A stretch of DNA of 64,000 nt, taken from positions 6,481,501-6,545,500 of the forward strand of contig NC_091677.1 in the NCBI RefSeq assembly GCF_042453785.1. Direction: 5' to 3'. The stretch is from Malus domestica (Eukaryota; Streptophyta; Magnoliopsida; Rosales; Rosaceae). Positions within the stretch are counted from its first letter, which is position 1. Every line of letters starts with the position of its first letter. This document shows, one piece after another, positions 1 through 12,250 of the stretch. The translations under genes and the position numbers were made by a program. Under the pieces are notes generated by a model. That model saw only the letters and a program-made list of their open reading frames with translations. It searched no databases and was not told where the DNA came from.

Positions 1-1530
1 TTTACAAAAACTCAACAAAGGAAGATTAGGCACAATTACTAAATTTAAAACCAATCACCGAAGCGGAAGGTGAAACCATATCAAAGTAACGAATCCCCAT
101 CATAATGGTTAACAGTCATTACTAGTCCTCACATTAATCTCAACATGCCAATCATACAAATCAAACCACATTTCCAATATACATGCCACACCCCATTTCA
201 TAAACATAAATTGATGTTGAAGTATTGGAATAACAATTCAATAGAACATATTCATAAAACCAATTCATATCCACACAAGATCATAATTATGACAACCTGG
301 TAATTACCAATATCACATATATTAAAGTCACTCACCTGGAGTCCGTGCCAATGTACTCTAGCACAATAGTCAAGGCATCACGTTCTATCACCGCCTAACA
401 AAGCACAAGTCCACATTTAGATTTTCTTCGATAATTCACATACTCAAAAATTCTCATATGTCTCCCACAACAACATTTAATGAGGAATCGAACCGTCATT
501 CTAATGTAGAGTCCATGATCTTACTTCATTTGCTTTGTAAAATCCAATCACTAGATTTTCACTTATAAGTCCCTAAGGTCCTTAAACAATATCTACAATA
601 GCATATTAAAATCTTGTCTCAATTCAACAATAAGATTGTCAATTATTAGAATAATCAAGTGGCAGACCTTATCGATAAAATATACAATCAACAGCATTTT
701 CATAAATCGAATGTCATATATCGGAAAATTCGACTTTTTCCAAAAATTCTCAAATTCTACAAGAATAAATATTTCAACAAGTAGAGTAAACTTTATACCT
801 ATGGTCGAGTCCAATTTGGCCAGGAAGGGCTTAAAATTTGCTCGCACCTAACGAAACCCTAAGGTGGGTGTTCTTCAATTCGGCTTCCTTGGTGTTCCAA
901 CGCCCCTACAACTGATTGGGTCTTGTTCCTGGGTCCAAGGGGAGTTGATTAAGGGTGGTGGTGGGTGGTGAGACTAGCCGGAATGGCAAAATCACCGTCA
1001 AAACTCCTTGGGTCACCCGCACGGTTTTACACTATTTTAGACCTAAAAACCCTCAAATTTGGGTGGAGATGGAAGATGGGAGATGGTGGAAGAGGTTGCA
1101 GGTGATGGATGGTTGAATTTCTCCTGAAAAATGGTGGAAATGCCCGGAAACCACTCCGGTGGGCGCGTGAAAATGGGTCGACGGAAATGGAGGGGGAAAA
1201 TCCTCTTTTTCCTCTTTGGTCCTTCCTTTCTATGGTCCTTTCTCCTCCTTTAAAAAAAATCTGATGTGTCCCCTTTTAAGGCTGCTGACTAATCCTTTTC
1301 CACTACCTAAAATACCCAATTCCACTTATAGTAGCTGGTCCATTAATCCAAAAAAAAAAGTTTAGGCCTTTTACCCATAAGTGGAAATTAGAATAATTCC
1401 CACAATCTATATTTTTACCACTTCAAACGTCCGTAATTTATACCGTTATAATTTAGACTTGCAAACGGCTTTCGCCTATGCGTTCGTAGGTTCGAGATCT
1501 ATTTAAAAACACTAGTTGTAACTTCGAAAT
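1..1530. other. Non-genic start of window, degraded retroelement-like sequence
   Basis: I see no credible coding exon here. Two halves differ: 1-840 is AT-rich and 850-1250 is G-rich with many GGTGG runs. The stretch resembles the leader or LTR part of a long-LTR retroelement read on the minus strand, but I find no LTR pair, primer-binding site or TSD in the window, and the element may continue off the left edge. The short ORFs at 593-851 overlap each other on both strands and show no domain, so I treat them as chance. Confidence 0.3.
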
Positions 1531-1639
1531 ATCAACAAAAGATAAAGATTGATTATGAAACTTCCAACTTGATAACTAATCAATTACTAAACTTATAATT
1601 AGTGGAATTAAAATTAACTAATAAAGATAACGTAATCGC

Positions 1640-2234
1640 GAAATACGAATTTAAATTATGAAATACGTAATAAATGGTGAAATTCCAGGGATGGGATTTC
1701 ACATTACTCATGGCATTGCATTGAGATACTTTGGCATGATATACTTTTTCTGGATTTTCATCTTAAGTATGATTTCTGATACAGCTTATTATTATTATTA
1801 TTATTATTTTGGGAAATTATACAGGTTTTACGGCGAAGGGTTAGAACTTTTGAGAAATGAAATGATTTTGAAAAACTTTATTTTTGCCCACTCACACTTT
1901 ATGTTTTGTGGCCCTCCAGGTTTTAGGTAGAAGTGCTTTGGTGGATCACGAAGATTTCGACGGTGGTTCTGGCAGAACATCATAAATGTAGGATCACCCT
2001 TGGGTGTTGTATAATTAGTACTTGTCCTGCTTGACTGCACTTAGGCTATTTATGCTCTGATTGTGTATTTCACACTTCATCTTGCACTTACACCTTATCT
2101 TATCCAGTACTCTAGTTGATTTGGTTTTTGTTTATTCATAATTCCTTATATCTCTATTGCTTCCGCACTGTGCACATGGCTACGTCACCCTCACGTGACG
2201 GCCAACATGCCTTGAATTAGGTCGGGGTGTGTCA
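1640..2234 (+). mobile_element. 3' part of a long LTR (same family as 48134-49862)
   Basis: From about 1870 this stretch matches the reverse complement of about 48134-48480. Shared landmarks are TTTTTGCCCACTCAC, CCCTCCAGGTTTTAGGTA, CGCACTGTGCAC and CTCACGTGACGGCCAACAT, in the same order. The unit ends GGGGTGTGTCA at 2234, a typical LTR 3' terminus. No partner LTR is present, so it is a truncated solo LTR or fragment. The lineage looks Gypsy (Del/Tekay-like long LTR), which is inference. Confidence 0.55.
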
Positions 2235-3025
2235 TACAAACTTATATTATTATTGTTTTTTTTTTTGGAAATGTTTGAATCGAAAATTAATTAGGAGTTT
2301 AATAAAGGTGTGAGTATTAAAACCCTAAATCAATTACAAATTTTTATTTTAAAAAATTATGTAATTAACATGTAAATTCATTATCACATGAATGCTAGCT
2401 AGGGACTTCAATCAAAATTTAAAAACTAATAAGGTCTCAGTCAATGAACATTAGTAATTAAGGACCGGATACTAATTTTTTCTTTTTGTTTTCTCGTCCT
2501 TTTTTGTTTTTATAGATTTTAGATTTTTAAATGATTTAAAAGAATTCATTTATCTTTTGTATAATTTACACAAGTACTTTTAAAATGGTTGAAGGTGTTT
2601 TTGATGAAAATATTTTTAGAACCAATCCTTAGTAAAAATGCAAATGAATACTTGAAAAGTACTTGAAGTGCTTTAGAAACTCCTCATGTGGAAGTGATTT
2701 TAAAATGGTTGAACCGTTTTGGTGAACAAAGCTTTTGGAATTAAACCTTAGTAAAATGGCAAGTGGATCATAAAAAAACACTTTATTCCTTCAAGCAAGA
2801 ATCACATAACAGATGTTTATTGCAGAAAACATTTTAAGTACTTTTGATTCAAACGGTTCCAAACAAGCCCCCCAATACATTTTCTCTAAACATGTTTTTA
2901 GTCATTTAGAAAACAGTTCCAAACAAGTCCCCAAATTTTTTCTATGAAAACACTTTTAATCATTTTAAAAGTATTTTAAAACGAATCTTAAGTTTGCAAG
3001 CTCTATATGTGTATCATATTAGAAT
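2235..3025. other. Intergenic, contains a diverged repeat
   Basis: No gene seen. A motif TTTTAAAATGGTTGAA occurs near 2578 and again near 2699, each followed by a related run (fully ...ACC-AATCCTTAGTAAAA). A similar run is found near 56750. This suggests a short AT-rich dispersed repeat with an internal duplication; its ends were not resolved. Confidence 0.35.
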
Positions 3026-3707
3026 TGTGGATGCAAATTTCCGTCTTCTTCTTCTTGGATAAAATTGCACATACAAAACAATTAACACCTTAGGTCAAGG
3101 CCAAGAGCCTCACGCTCCCACGATGAATGGGGGGGCTTTGGCCGAAGAACCTCCGATGTCAAAGTTAGAATTTAGAGAGAAAAGTATTTGGAGAGTTTTT
3201 TGGGATTTTTGCCAAAGTGTTTGAATGAGTGTTTGGTGAAAATAGGAGCCTATTTTTAGGGCTAGGAGTGGCCGGTTTTTCAAGGGATTTTGTGGTTATG
3301 GTTTTGGCTTAATTAGCCAATTTATTGGCTAATTAAGTATGAAAGAAGTGAATGGGAGGTTACAAAATTATTTATTTGTATAAATGGGGTAATAAAATGG
3401 AGAAAAGTGAGAAAGGTGAGGATGAAAAGGAAGTGGCCGGCCCTTTAACAATTTTTAGGTTAAATTGTATAATTTAATAGGTAATTAATGGATTAATTGG
3501 GTAATTAATCTATTAATTTACCAATTAATTTATTTTGGAGGTTACTTTGCAAAAAAGAGAATTTGATGAGATGAATATTGAATTGTTACCTATTTGGAGC
3601 ATTTTTTAGTTGCTCGCGTGTAGGAATCCCGGTGTGCCTCAAGGGTAGTTTGGTTCTCTTTTACTAAAAAATTCACGTGTCGCCTTGTGATTATTTTTGG
3701 CTCCACA
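3026..3707 (-). repeat. Left LTR (3' LTR in element orientation)
   Basis: 682 bp. It starts TGTGGATGCAAATTTCCG and ends TTGGCTCCACA on the plus strand. It matches 6918-7601 along its whole length with scattered substitutions and two short indels in homopolymer runs. Confidence 0.8.
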
Positions 3708-4494
3708 AATGCTCCCACACCTGCTGGGATGTTCGTAGGAAAGGGCAGCAGGTGTAGAGATCTTCTTGCTCTAAGAAACTTATGACTGCTTCCTATTTTG
3801 ATGTAGATTCCCTCTTTAATGTGAAATTAGATTTTTCTAGGAAAGGGAAATAAATTTCTCTCAAAGCCTATTTAGGTCCACCTTAAGTAGGTTGTTAAAT
3901 CAACTTTGGAGAGCGATTTATTCTACATGTACAAGAGAGAGAAAGCTTAGAAGATATTTGTTCCCCCTCCTCTAGCAATCTTCTACATCTTGTCCGTGCA
4001 AAGGACCGTCTTTCGTTGCTTTCTTTGTCTTCTCCGCGCCGCACCGATGTAAGGAAAACTTAATTCTCCTTATCTTCTTCTTGGGAGGTGCTGCCACGGG
4101 GCAACCGTCAGGGCGGTGCAGCACGTCGGCTGGTAGGGGCCAGGAGTCAGCTTGGCATGGGCCAAGGAGATGGTGTGGCAGGGGTCATTGTTTGTGTTGT
4201 TCGGCTTGATTAAAGCCAAGGATTGGCTTGGCATGGGCCGAGGAAGTGACATGGCATGGACAACGGTTTGGGCTGCCAAGTATAGGCTGCTTGCCAAAAA
4301 TGAGGAAACTGCTTGAGTTTGATTTCTCAGCTGCCGTAGATGGAGCAGTCAAGGATGAAGCTGCGAAGATTGGAGTTGCTGAAGATGAAGTGTCGGATGA
4401 GCGAACTATTAAGTGTAAAAGTGGCTGCTGCTTCCTAACCATTTGTTACTTAATTGATATTTAAGCATTCGATCTTTTGAACTATGTGGCCTTC

Positions 4495-4880
4495 TCGCAT
4501 TGGAGAGCTTACCCAAATGGGTGTCGGAAAATTAGTTTACCCTCTGGCACTGGAGAGCAATTAGTTTACCCTCTGGCACTGGAGAGTAATTAGTTTAACC
4601 TCTCGTGTTGGAGAGTGGACCCATATGGGTGTCGAGGAATTGGTTTACCCTCTCGCACTGGAGAGCAATTAGTTTAACTTCTCGCACTGGAGAACATACA
4701 TTTTTGGGTGTTGGGGAATTGGTTTACCCTCTCGCACTGGAGAGCAATTAGTTTAACCTCTCGCACTGGAGAGAAAACCCTTTTGGATGTCGGGGAATTG
4801 GTTTATCCTCTCGCATTGGATAGCAATCCCTTTTGGGTGTCGGGGAATTGGTTTATCTTCTCGCACTGGAGAGCATGGAA
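4495..4880. repeat. Tandem repeat array in the element interior
   Basis: About ten variant copies of a roughly 30-bp unit built on CTCTCGCACTGGAGAGCAAT plus TAGTTTACC. They alternate with a longer form that inserts GGGTGTCGGGGAATTGG, giving a 60-bp higher-order period. Each unit has a short palindrome (CTCTC...GAGAG). No ORF spans it. It lies on the LTR-proximal side of the gag stop codon. Confidence 0.75.
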
Positions 4881-5727
4881 GTCATTGTTGTGAGTGCAGC
4901 TAAAGAAAGCTGGATTGCTGGACAACTGAAATAATCCTCAGCCTGCGAAGTCTTGTTTGGCGAACTGCTTGAGACTTTGAACTGCTTGTGGAACCCACGT
5001 AAGGGTGTAAGCGCAGTGAGCTGCTCCTATAATTATTGCGCCATCATTAGATGTTTCGTCGTGTGCCTTTTTTAGGCTTGGTTGGCATGAACCACATGGC
5101 AAGATCTGCATGGCTGGGAACCATGGTGCAAGATTGGCACAGTTATGAACTATAGTGATAGATCAATGGTTGCGGGAAGCCGTGGAGCAAGCAGACGCGG
5201 TTGTGAAATCAGAGATAGGGCTAGCTTGGCCCAGGTTGTGTGCAGCGGGAGGAATTGTCTGGAGTGTTGAGAACAAGGTCTGCCCCAGGTTCTTGGTAGT
5301 CAGGCTGGTGTGTTCTTCTGGTACTCGTCTGCCCCCGGCGTGCCATTAGGCTGAGCTGCTGTGTTTGTCGAAACAAAAAAAGTCTTTATATCCGGCAATT
5401 TATGTGAGGTAGTCTCGTCTACCCGATCTTGTCATTGAAAGATGACTCGCTTATATTGGTCATGTCTCATCAAAGCGCTTTGTCAATAGCTTCGTTGCGC
5501 GGAAAATCGTGCAATCGATCAGGAGTATTTATACTTCTTCCTAAATTTGCCTTTGTTGGGGGTGGCAGAGCCTTTGGCTGCCCCCGTTCGTGAGTTACTG
5601 GTTTAGGCTGCTTTTCCATGTGTTCGGCTCATCTATGTCATAACTACGGTCGATGTGGTATGTTTCTAACATGAGAACGAGTAACTCGCAGGCTACTGGT
5701 TGAACTTGAGCCAGATTGAGTGATTGC

Positions 5728-6798
5728 TTATCTCCGTCTACTGTGCTGCCTACTCCGATGTGAGGTGGATGATGCTCCTTGCGGGTTTTGCCGCGAATGA
5801 ACACTTCGCCTAGAAGGTTGCTCATGTTGATTATCGAAGTGTGGCCCTAACTGTGAGTGTATGTTCGTCTGTGGGCCTAATTGAGAGTGCACGCTGCTCC
5901 GCGAGGTAAGACGAGAGTATACGTCATCTCGAGGGCCTAGTTGGGAGTGTACACTGCCCGAACGCTTGGTTCGTAGTTGGTCGAGTGGCTGCTTGCCGGG
6001 ACCCTGCTGGAGAGGTTCTTCGTCTGCCCTTGTCCTACTTCGGGAGACCTTGTCTGGGGCACGTTGCATCTTGATATGCTGCAAGAGCTGGTGCACTAAA
6101 GTTGTTTGTTGTGCAAGGGCGCTCGTCAACTCTATGACTTGTTGAGACAAGTGTTGTTCGCCATTTGGATTGGAAGAGCTTGGAAAGAATGTGCCTCCTT
6201 GGGAAGTGGAAGGGTGGTAGACTCCAGGCGTGAGATTTGAGTTGGGAAATGTCAGATATGCAGAAAAATGTGGTGAGAATGCCCCCAGCTCGATGGTAGG
6301 TCCAGATGGTTGAGATAATCTTGGGCCAACTTGGGCTGCTTGGAAAGCCACGCGAGCAGATTGAGCCGCGGGAGCAGGTTGGGCCACAAGAGCAAGCTGG
6401 GTCGCGAAAGTTGGTTGCTCGACGGGAGCAGGCTGGGCCACGGGAGTGGGCTGCTTATCAGGAACAGGTTGGGCCACGAGAGCAAGCTGCTCGGTAAGAG
6501 CAAGCTGGGTCGCGAGAGCAGGTTGCTTGGCAGGAGTAGGCTGCTCGTCGGGAACAGGTTGGGCTACGAGAGCAGGCTGGGCAGTGAGGACAGGTTGCTC
6601 GGCAGGAGCAGGCTGAGCCACGGGAGTGGGCTGCTTGGCGGGAGCAAGCTGGGCCGCAAGAGCAGGTTGCTCGGTGGGAGCAAGCTGGGCCACGAAAATG
6701 GGTTGTTCAGCGGGAGCATGCTGCTCAATGAGTGATGCATGAGAATGTGAGGCTTGGGCTCGGGCCCGTGCAAGTTTGGATGACACGGCTTGGGCCAT
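5728..6798 (-). CDS. Gag-like repetitive protein of the LTR element
   Basis: 356 codons from the ATG at 6798 (MAQAVSSKLARARAQ). The open frame runs upstream into the LTR, but this is the first ATG at a sensible distance from the primer-binding position. Residues about 25-150 are a degenerate repeat of the type PAEQP-x3-AQLAP, about 11 residues long. After it come a Gln-rich helical stretch (HLSQQVIELTSALAQQTTLV) and a basic, Ser/Arg-rich tail with repeated HSQLGP motifs. No CCHC zinc knuckle is visible. I call it gag-like from its position and from its resemblance to gag regions of plant Gypsy elements. The ORFs in other frames over 6250-6830 are shadows of the same low-complexity repeat. Confidence 0.6.
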   Translation of the reverse strand: MAQAVSSKLARARAQASHSHASLIEQHAPAEQPIFVAQLAPTEQPALAAQLAPAKQPTPVAQPAPAEQPVLTAQPALVAQPVPDEQPTPAKQPALATQLALTEQLALVAQPVPDKQPTPVAQPAPVEQPTFATQLALVAQPAPAAQSARVAFQAAQVGPRLSQPSGPTIELGAFSPHFSAYLTFPNSNLTPGVYHPSTSQGGTFFPSSSNPNGEQHLSQQVIELTSALAQQTTLVHQLLQHIKMQRAPDKVSRSRTRADEEPLQQGPGKQPLDQLRTKRSGSVHSQLGPRDDVYSRLTSRSSVHSQLGPQTNIHSQLGPHFDNQHEQPSRRSVHSRQNPQGASSTSHRSRQHSRRR

Positions 6799-6917
6799 GG
6801 TGGAAACTCGTAATGGTGGTACCACTCCACCTATGACCACATTTAGCCTCGCGGATCGCTTTTTATGCGAGAATCTTCTACGAGTATGGATCTCAACTCT
6901 TAATGAAAACACCAATT

Positions 6918-7601
6918 TGTGGATGCAAATTTCCGTCTTCTTCTTCTTGGACAAAATTGCACCTACAAAACAATTAACACCTTAGGTCAAGGCCAGGAGC
7001 CTCACGCGCCCACGATGAATGGGGGGGCTTTAGCCGAAGAATCTCTGATGCCAAAGTTAGAATTTAGAGAGAAAAGTATTTGGAGAGTTTTTTTGGGATT
7101 TTTGCCAAAGTGTTTGAATGAGTGTTTGGTGAAAATAGGAGCCTATTTATAGGGCTAAGAGTGGCCGGTTTTTCAAGGGATTTTGTGGTTATGGTTTTGG
7201 CTTAATTAGCCAATTTCTTGGCTAATTAAGTATGAAAGAAGTAAATGGGAGGTTACAAAATTATTTATTTGTATAAATGGGGTAATAAAATGGAGAAAAG
7301 TGAGAAAGGTGAGGATGAAAAGGAAGTGGCCGGCCCTTTAACAATTTTTAGGTTAAATTGTATAATTTAATAGGTAATTAATGGATTAATTGAGTAATTA
7401 ATCTATTAATTTACCAATTAATATTATTTTGGAGGTTACTTTGCAAAAAAGGGAATTTGATGAGATGAATATTGAATTATTACCTCTTTGGATCATTTTT
7501 GAGCTGCTCGTGTGTAGGAATCCCGGTATGCCTCAAGGATAGTTTGGTCATCTTTTACTAAAAAATTCATGTGTCGCCTTGTGATTATTTTTAGCTCTAC
7601 A
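6918..7601 (-). repeat. Right LTR (5' LTR in element orientation)
   Basis: 684 bp, TGTGGATGC...AGCTCTACA on the plus strand, paired with 3026-3707. It lies directly upstream of the gag ORF on the minus strand. Confidence 0.8.
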
Positions 7602-8238
7602 AGAAGAAGTGACAAAATTTAAACAAAATAATCAAATTGATGCGTACTGATCGTTGTTGAAGTTGATACACAAATAAAGAGAGGTCAATTCAAGAATCTT
7701 TTTTATTAGTCTTTTTCCGTGTACATTGGAAGTCAAACTGAGGTGCATTTGATTTCATTGTCATAGGCCATTGAAAGGAAAACTATGCCATTAATATATA
7801 AACAAAATCGTTTGCAAAAGTGGTCAGTGACAAAACGTAATTAGATTTTTGGTTTCGATCGAACTTAAAAAATTATACATGCCGAGGAAAAAAATAAAGG
7901 GCAGCAAGCTTGTGAGGAGGGAAGAAATAAGAAGGAAAGAAATTGAAAGAAAAAGGGAGAAATTGTTTTGCATATTTAATTTATTTTTCTGTTTTCCTTT
8001 TCTTCTAATATAATTTTATGAATAAAGGTTAAGAACTCGTAACATGGTATTTGGGTCTTCAAGAAAACTTTTTAATCTAATGTAATCTAATGTTATATTA
8101 TCTTATCAGCAAGTAAACAAGTAGACGTCGTACTGAGTGACTTCAATTTTGTTGTTATCTTGTTCTTTTTCAAGTTGTACTCTCACTCTTGAAGAGTATG
8201 CTTTTCATTCAAGGTTGATGCCTGTATAATATTTTATA
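7602..8238. other. Intergenic, nothing recognised
   Basis: AT-rich sequence. No ORF with a recognisable motif, no inverted repeat and no RNA gene seen. Confidence 0.4.
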
Positions 8239-8393
8239 AGGAAAACTAATGAAAATGACTTGAAAACTTTGAGTTTTAATAATAAGGATAAAATAAAGGG
8301 TAAAGTGAATAGTATCAGGATTGACTTTTTAGTGTAAAAATGTGGTTTTTCGTTAAAGTGAACAGTACCGGATATTTTTCGTTAAAGTTCCCT
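8239..8393. mobile_element. Short hAT-type MITE
   Basis: 155 bp flanked by an exact 8-bp TSD, ATTTTATA (8231-8238 and 8394-8401). Imperfect terminal inverted repeats: AGGAAAACTAATGAAAA at the left, AGGGAACTTTAACGAAAA as reverse complement of the right. No coding capacity. Confidence 0.75.
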
Positions 8394-8639
8394 ATTTTAT
8401 AAGCATGCCTTTTCAATACCTGTCAAATTTTCACAAAAATATCAAATTTGTCCCCGCAATCGAAGGCGATCTTGAAGTCTTCTATATTCACGGGGAAGAA
8501 GATGGGAAATGAAATTGAATTGGACATATTTGTACCTTAATTTACTCCACCACCTCTAATTAATTCATACGTCTATCTCAGAAATTAAAATTAAAATGGG
8601 CAAACACCAATAGGACGATGGGGTTTTGATGAATTTTTT

Positions 8640-8880
8640 TTTTGGATAATAGGTTAAATGGAGGGAACGAGATTCTCTTTGGATCTCTCCCTCCAAAGCC
8701 CAAGGATCAAGTGATATGAATCTTTAAAAATTTGATTCAACGGCTAAAAATTATTATAGTTTTTAAAAGTTTTTACTAACTTCTCTATTTTTAACAGTTG
8801 AATTAAATTTTAAAAGTCCAAATCACTTAATCCCCTAGGTTTTGGAGAGAGAGATCGGGATCACCTATATATGCTCATTA
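8640..8880. repeat. Possible MITE with imperfect inverted repeats
   Basis: The left arm has GATCTCTCCCTCCAAAGCC and the right arm, read in reverse complement, GATCTCTCTCTCCAAAACC. The middle is AT-rich. No TSD was found, so the ends are approximate. Confidence 0.35.
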
Positions 8881-9006
8881 ACTAAGCCCAAATGTTTAGT
8901 ACCTAAAGATCAAAAGAGGCTATATATGCGTTAAGCAACACCAAGTGATGTCGTGCTAATTTGGTGCCTACAGAATATTATACATGGTTTAACAGTGTCT
9001 AGCACA

Positions 9007-9187
9007 TTTTTTTTTTTTAACAAACGATATTATCTACATTAAATGAGTAGGGGAGCTTGGGAGTGAGCTAAGCCTTACAATATGCTAGCACTAATGTGGT
9101 TCAAACTCATCTTTGGCGAGAAGCGAACCTAAGACCTTTCACCTACAAATGAAGAGAAATATCACTAGACCGTAATACTAAGTGGCA
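9007..9187 (-). mobile_element. tRNA-derived SINE (minus strand)
   Basis: Read on the minus strand it begins GCCACTTAGTATTACGGTC, carries a box A-like GTCTAGTGATA and a box B-like GGTTCGCTTCTCGCC, and ends in an A-tail (poly-T at 9007 on the plus strand). Related copies lie at 40289, 58925, 59714 and 63829, some in the other orientation. Not a functional tRNA: no cloverleaf can be closed. Confidence 0.6.
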
Positions 9188-10485
9188 CTTTTAAACTTGC
9201 AGGGTTTATAGCAGCTAGACTAGTAGTGCCTATTTTTCTCTTCTTCTTATGCTTAACCTCTGAACTGCATAGAAGAAGTCAAATATCAGATGATGCCAAC
9301 TTGAATAGTCAAATGAGTGAGTGTAGAAAAAAAAAAATTGGCACGACTAGCTAGTGTAATGCATATAACTGCCCGTAATTTTGAATAATCTTGAACCTTT
9401 ACCAACGTGCGTAGCCAAATGATACCGTTAAGATATATAAGCAATCTGTGTGAAGCTAAATGCAGGCGGATTCCACAAAAAACGATAAACAAGTCTATAT
9501 ATGAAGAAGTCAATGACGGTTATCTCATTTAAATTCTCTATCTTCACGTAGAACATGGATCTGGTCCACAATTAGGTCTTCCTAAACATCATCATGCTGC
9601 TCCTCTTAGTTACGTGAAGTTAAAGGAAGCTACGGTTCCAACCTAATTATTAGGAAAAAAAAAGGCCACGCAACTCTAAAGATTCATAGTTTCATACACA
9701 TTACAGATAGTCAAGGCCTAAACTCATTCACTTGCATAAGATGAATGGGAATTCTCGCGAAAAAATGCCCACAGAATAATGTATTTTTCGGATTGTTATC
9801 GCATCGTTTGACTTTCAAAGAAAGCTTGTGGATAAGCTATTGAATTAAAATTGGACCCCGTCAATTGTGAAATGTTTAACAGTTGCCAACCATGCTGCTA
9901 ATTAGTTGAGACTACATCTTCTGCATGGCCGTACGATTTGAGGGTAAGCAAATTGTTAACAAGGATAGACCCTATATACAAAGACTAGAAGGTAAGCAAA
10001 TTTTTAACAAGGAGAGAACACCGAACACATTGCTTGCGATGGAGGACAACATCCCATGCTAGCTAGCAAGCAATTGTTTTAACAGTGCTTTTCTTTTACG
10101 GATTGACTTTCTGCAAAATTGTGAGGTAATCTTGATATGATTATGATATGGAGTCTTAATACCATGCAACAAGAGGAGACCTAATTAAGGAAGACTTCTA
10201 TTAGTTATCATGACAAGAAATCTAATTGACATCATAGAGTTATGGCAAACCCTAACTACTCTATAATAAACAGATTAGTAGGAAACCCGAGCTATATCAT
10301 TTGCGTGATATATTCTTGGTAGTGAGTTGAGAAGACATCCTTCTCAAACCCTGGCACCATGTCTTCGATTACAGGTTAATGTCAAGTTTATATACATGCA
10401 CATTGACATATTCATTTAGTGATCTTAGAACATTTTGTGTTGTTTTAATTGCACATCCAACAAAAGATGCCTTTAGCTTTTTGTT
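9188..10485. other. Intergenic, nothing recognised
   Basis: No coding exon or structured repeat seen. A short local duplication (GGTAAGCAAATT near 9953 and 9991) is present. Confidence 0.35.
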
Positions 10486-11043
10486 TTTGCAAATTTCCGC
10501 CATATGTCTTGACGAAAATGCACTTGCAAAACAATCAACACCTTTGATCAAAGACCTAAACCCTCACGCGCCCACGATGGATCTCCGATGCCTAAGTTAG
10601 TTTATCTGAAAAGAGTAAGTGTAAGAGGGCTTTTAGGGATAACAAAAACTTACTGAAATTTGGTAGAGATGGAGGTATTCCTATTGGCCAAGGTTTATGG
10701 AGAAATATTCTCAAGATATTAAATAGGAGATAATATCTTGAGATAATGGACTAAATATCTCTAATTGATTTAAATATGGATTACTTACTTGAATGGAATC
10801 AATCTTTAATTGAGAATGTATTAAATATAGGATTTGGGTAATTAATGCTTATCTTTAATGTTTAGACTTTTCCTTGCCAAGGGTAGGTGAGCTATAGACA
10901 GTCGTATTTAGCTGCTTGAACCTTCACGGGTGTTGAGCTGAGTATCTGAGAAGTTTGCTCATTTAATGAGGGCAATCATGTCTTTCTTGAGCAAAAGTCT
11001 ACGTGTCACCTCTAAGATTTTTAGGATGATTTTAGGCTCCACA
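10486..11043. mobile_element. Diverged LTR remnant related to 3026-3707
   Basis: It shares with the LTRs at 3026 and 6918 the start GCAAATTTCCG, then a CACTTGCAAAACAATCAACACC-type block, CTCACGCGCCCACGATG, and the end TTTTAGGCTCCACA at 11043. The middle is diverged and shorter. No paired LTR or TSD found, so it is a solo LTR or fragment. Confidence 0.5.
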
Positions 11044-11758
11044 TTGGCCTCCTTGGAAAATTTAGCAAAGATCTTGGAACATAATGAAGCATGTTGTTCA
11101 CTCTTTTTTTTTGGTTGAACCAAAGGAAAGAAACGACATGTTCTTACAGTCTTTTGATTGTCGAACAAGAAGGAAATATATACCCAATTAAATTGCATTT
11201 TGGGCTTTTGTTTAGAAGGCGGTGAAGATTGTTTGATCGAAATATATTTAGCAATAAGGCCTATTAGTGGGCCTTACATGATCAGGCCTGGATTTTTCGG
11301 ATTAGAATTATGAGAATCCAAGGGTTTCGGAATTAAAAAATTTCTTGTAATTTCGTTCTGAAAAGCTTTGGGAAATTTACACGAAATTTCCAGATGAAAG
11401 AGAATCAAACTTGAGACCTGAGTGTATAAGTAAATATTTTCAACCGATTGAACTATAAGTTCTTTGAAAAATGATTTAAAATTGTGTGTATCCTAACAAT
11501 TTGAAAAGTCAAAAAGCCTACTCAAAATTGAAAACTCATACCGAAGGTCTAAAAAAAAAGGATTATCATATACACCAGTTATCACATGATGGATCCATGC
11601 GTCTTTGATCAAAAATACATTCCAACTTTTATCCAAATTTTTGTATTGCAGTACACAATGTGGGAACATAAAACAGAATGATCGAAAATATATGCAACCT
11701 CTTCATTGAAACTTCCCCATGGGTATATGGTACAAGCTTAGCAATGAATTTTAGCTAC
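11044..11758. other. Intergenic, nothing recognised
   Basis: AT-rich. The ORF on the minus strand at 10959-11198 crosses the LTR remnant border and has no motif; I do not call it. Confidence 0.35.
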
Positions 11759-12250
11759 TAAGAGCAACTTCATCGTTGAAAAGGCCCCCTTAGGGCAAGT
11801 CACTATTGAATAACATCCAATGAACAGTAATTGCTTTTTGCATCTTCACCCTTACATTGAATAACCATGACAATAGGTAATAAAATATTAGTATTTTTTA
11901 TTTTATAAAATAATACAAAATAATTTTATTTGTATTTTCGGATAAGATTTTTAATCGTTCTAGTGACGTCATGTGTCATTATCCGAGAAGACAATTTTTG
12001 GAGATAGATTTCGATAAGATAATTATCCAATGCCGTCGTGCCACGTGTTATTACCTTTTTAGAATCGTTGAGGATAGATTTCCGATAAGATTTTTAACCA
12101 ATCATGTCGCGCCACGTGTCGCAATTTGAAGACAATCTTTGAGGGTAGATTTCGATAAAAATTTTAACGAATGACGGCATGCCACATTGCATTATCTATA
12201 ACCTAATCCTTTCTTTTTCCTCCATATAACCCACCATCTAGAACCAAAAA

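Larger units (their letters stand above)
3026..7601 (-). mobile_element. Gag-only (non-autonomous) LTR retrotransposon
   Basis: Two direct LTRs (3026-3707 and 6918-7601), both TG...CA on the plus strand, flank a 3.2 kb interior. The flanks read AGAAT before the element and AGAAG after it, a 5-bp TSD with one change. The only long ORF is a gag-like protein on the minus strand (5728-6798). No protease, integrase, reverse transcriptase or RNase H motif was found in any frame, so the element must depend on enzymes from elsewhere (LARD or TR-GAG type). In element orientation the 5' LTR is the right one; the sequence just inside it, TTGGTGTTTTCATTAAGAG, sits in the primer-binding position. The LTRs differ at roughly 30 sites by eye (about 4%), so the insertion is far older than the copia element at 42654. 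Confidence 0.8.

Noticed and set aside
4495-4880. CRISPR-like spaced repeats
   Set aside because: Units vary, there are no unique spacers, and this is eukaryotic DNA within an LTR element.
6306-6735. Long plus-strand ORFs rich in Gly/Arg/Leu opposite the gag repeat
   Set aside because: They arise from the complementary strand of the tandem coding repeat and have no start context or domain.
9007-9187. tRNA gene
   Set aside because: Box A and B-like motifs are present but no cloverleaf forms, and several poly-A-tailed copies show it is a SINE.
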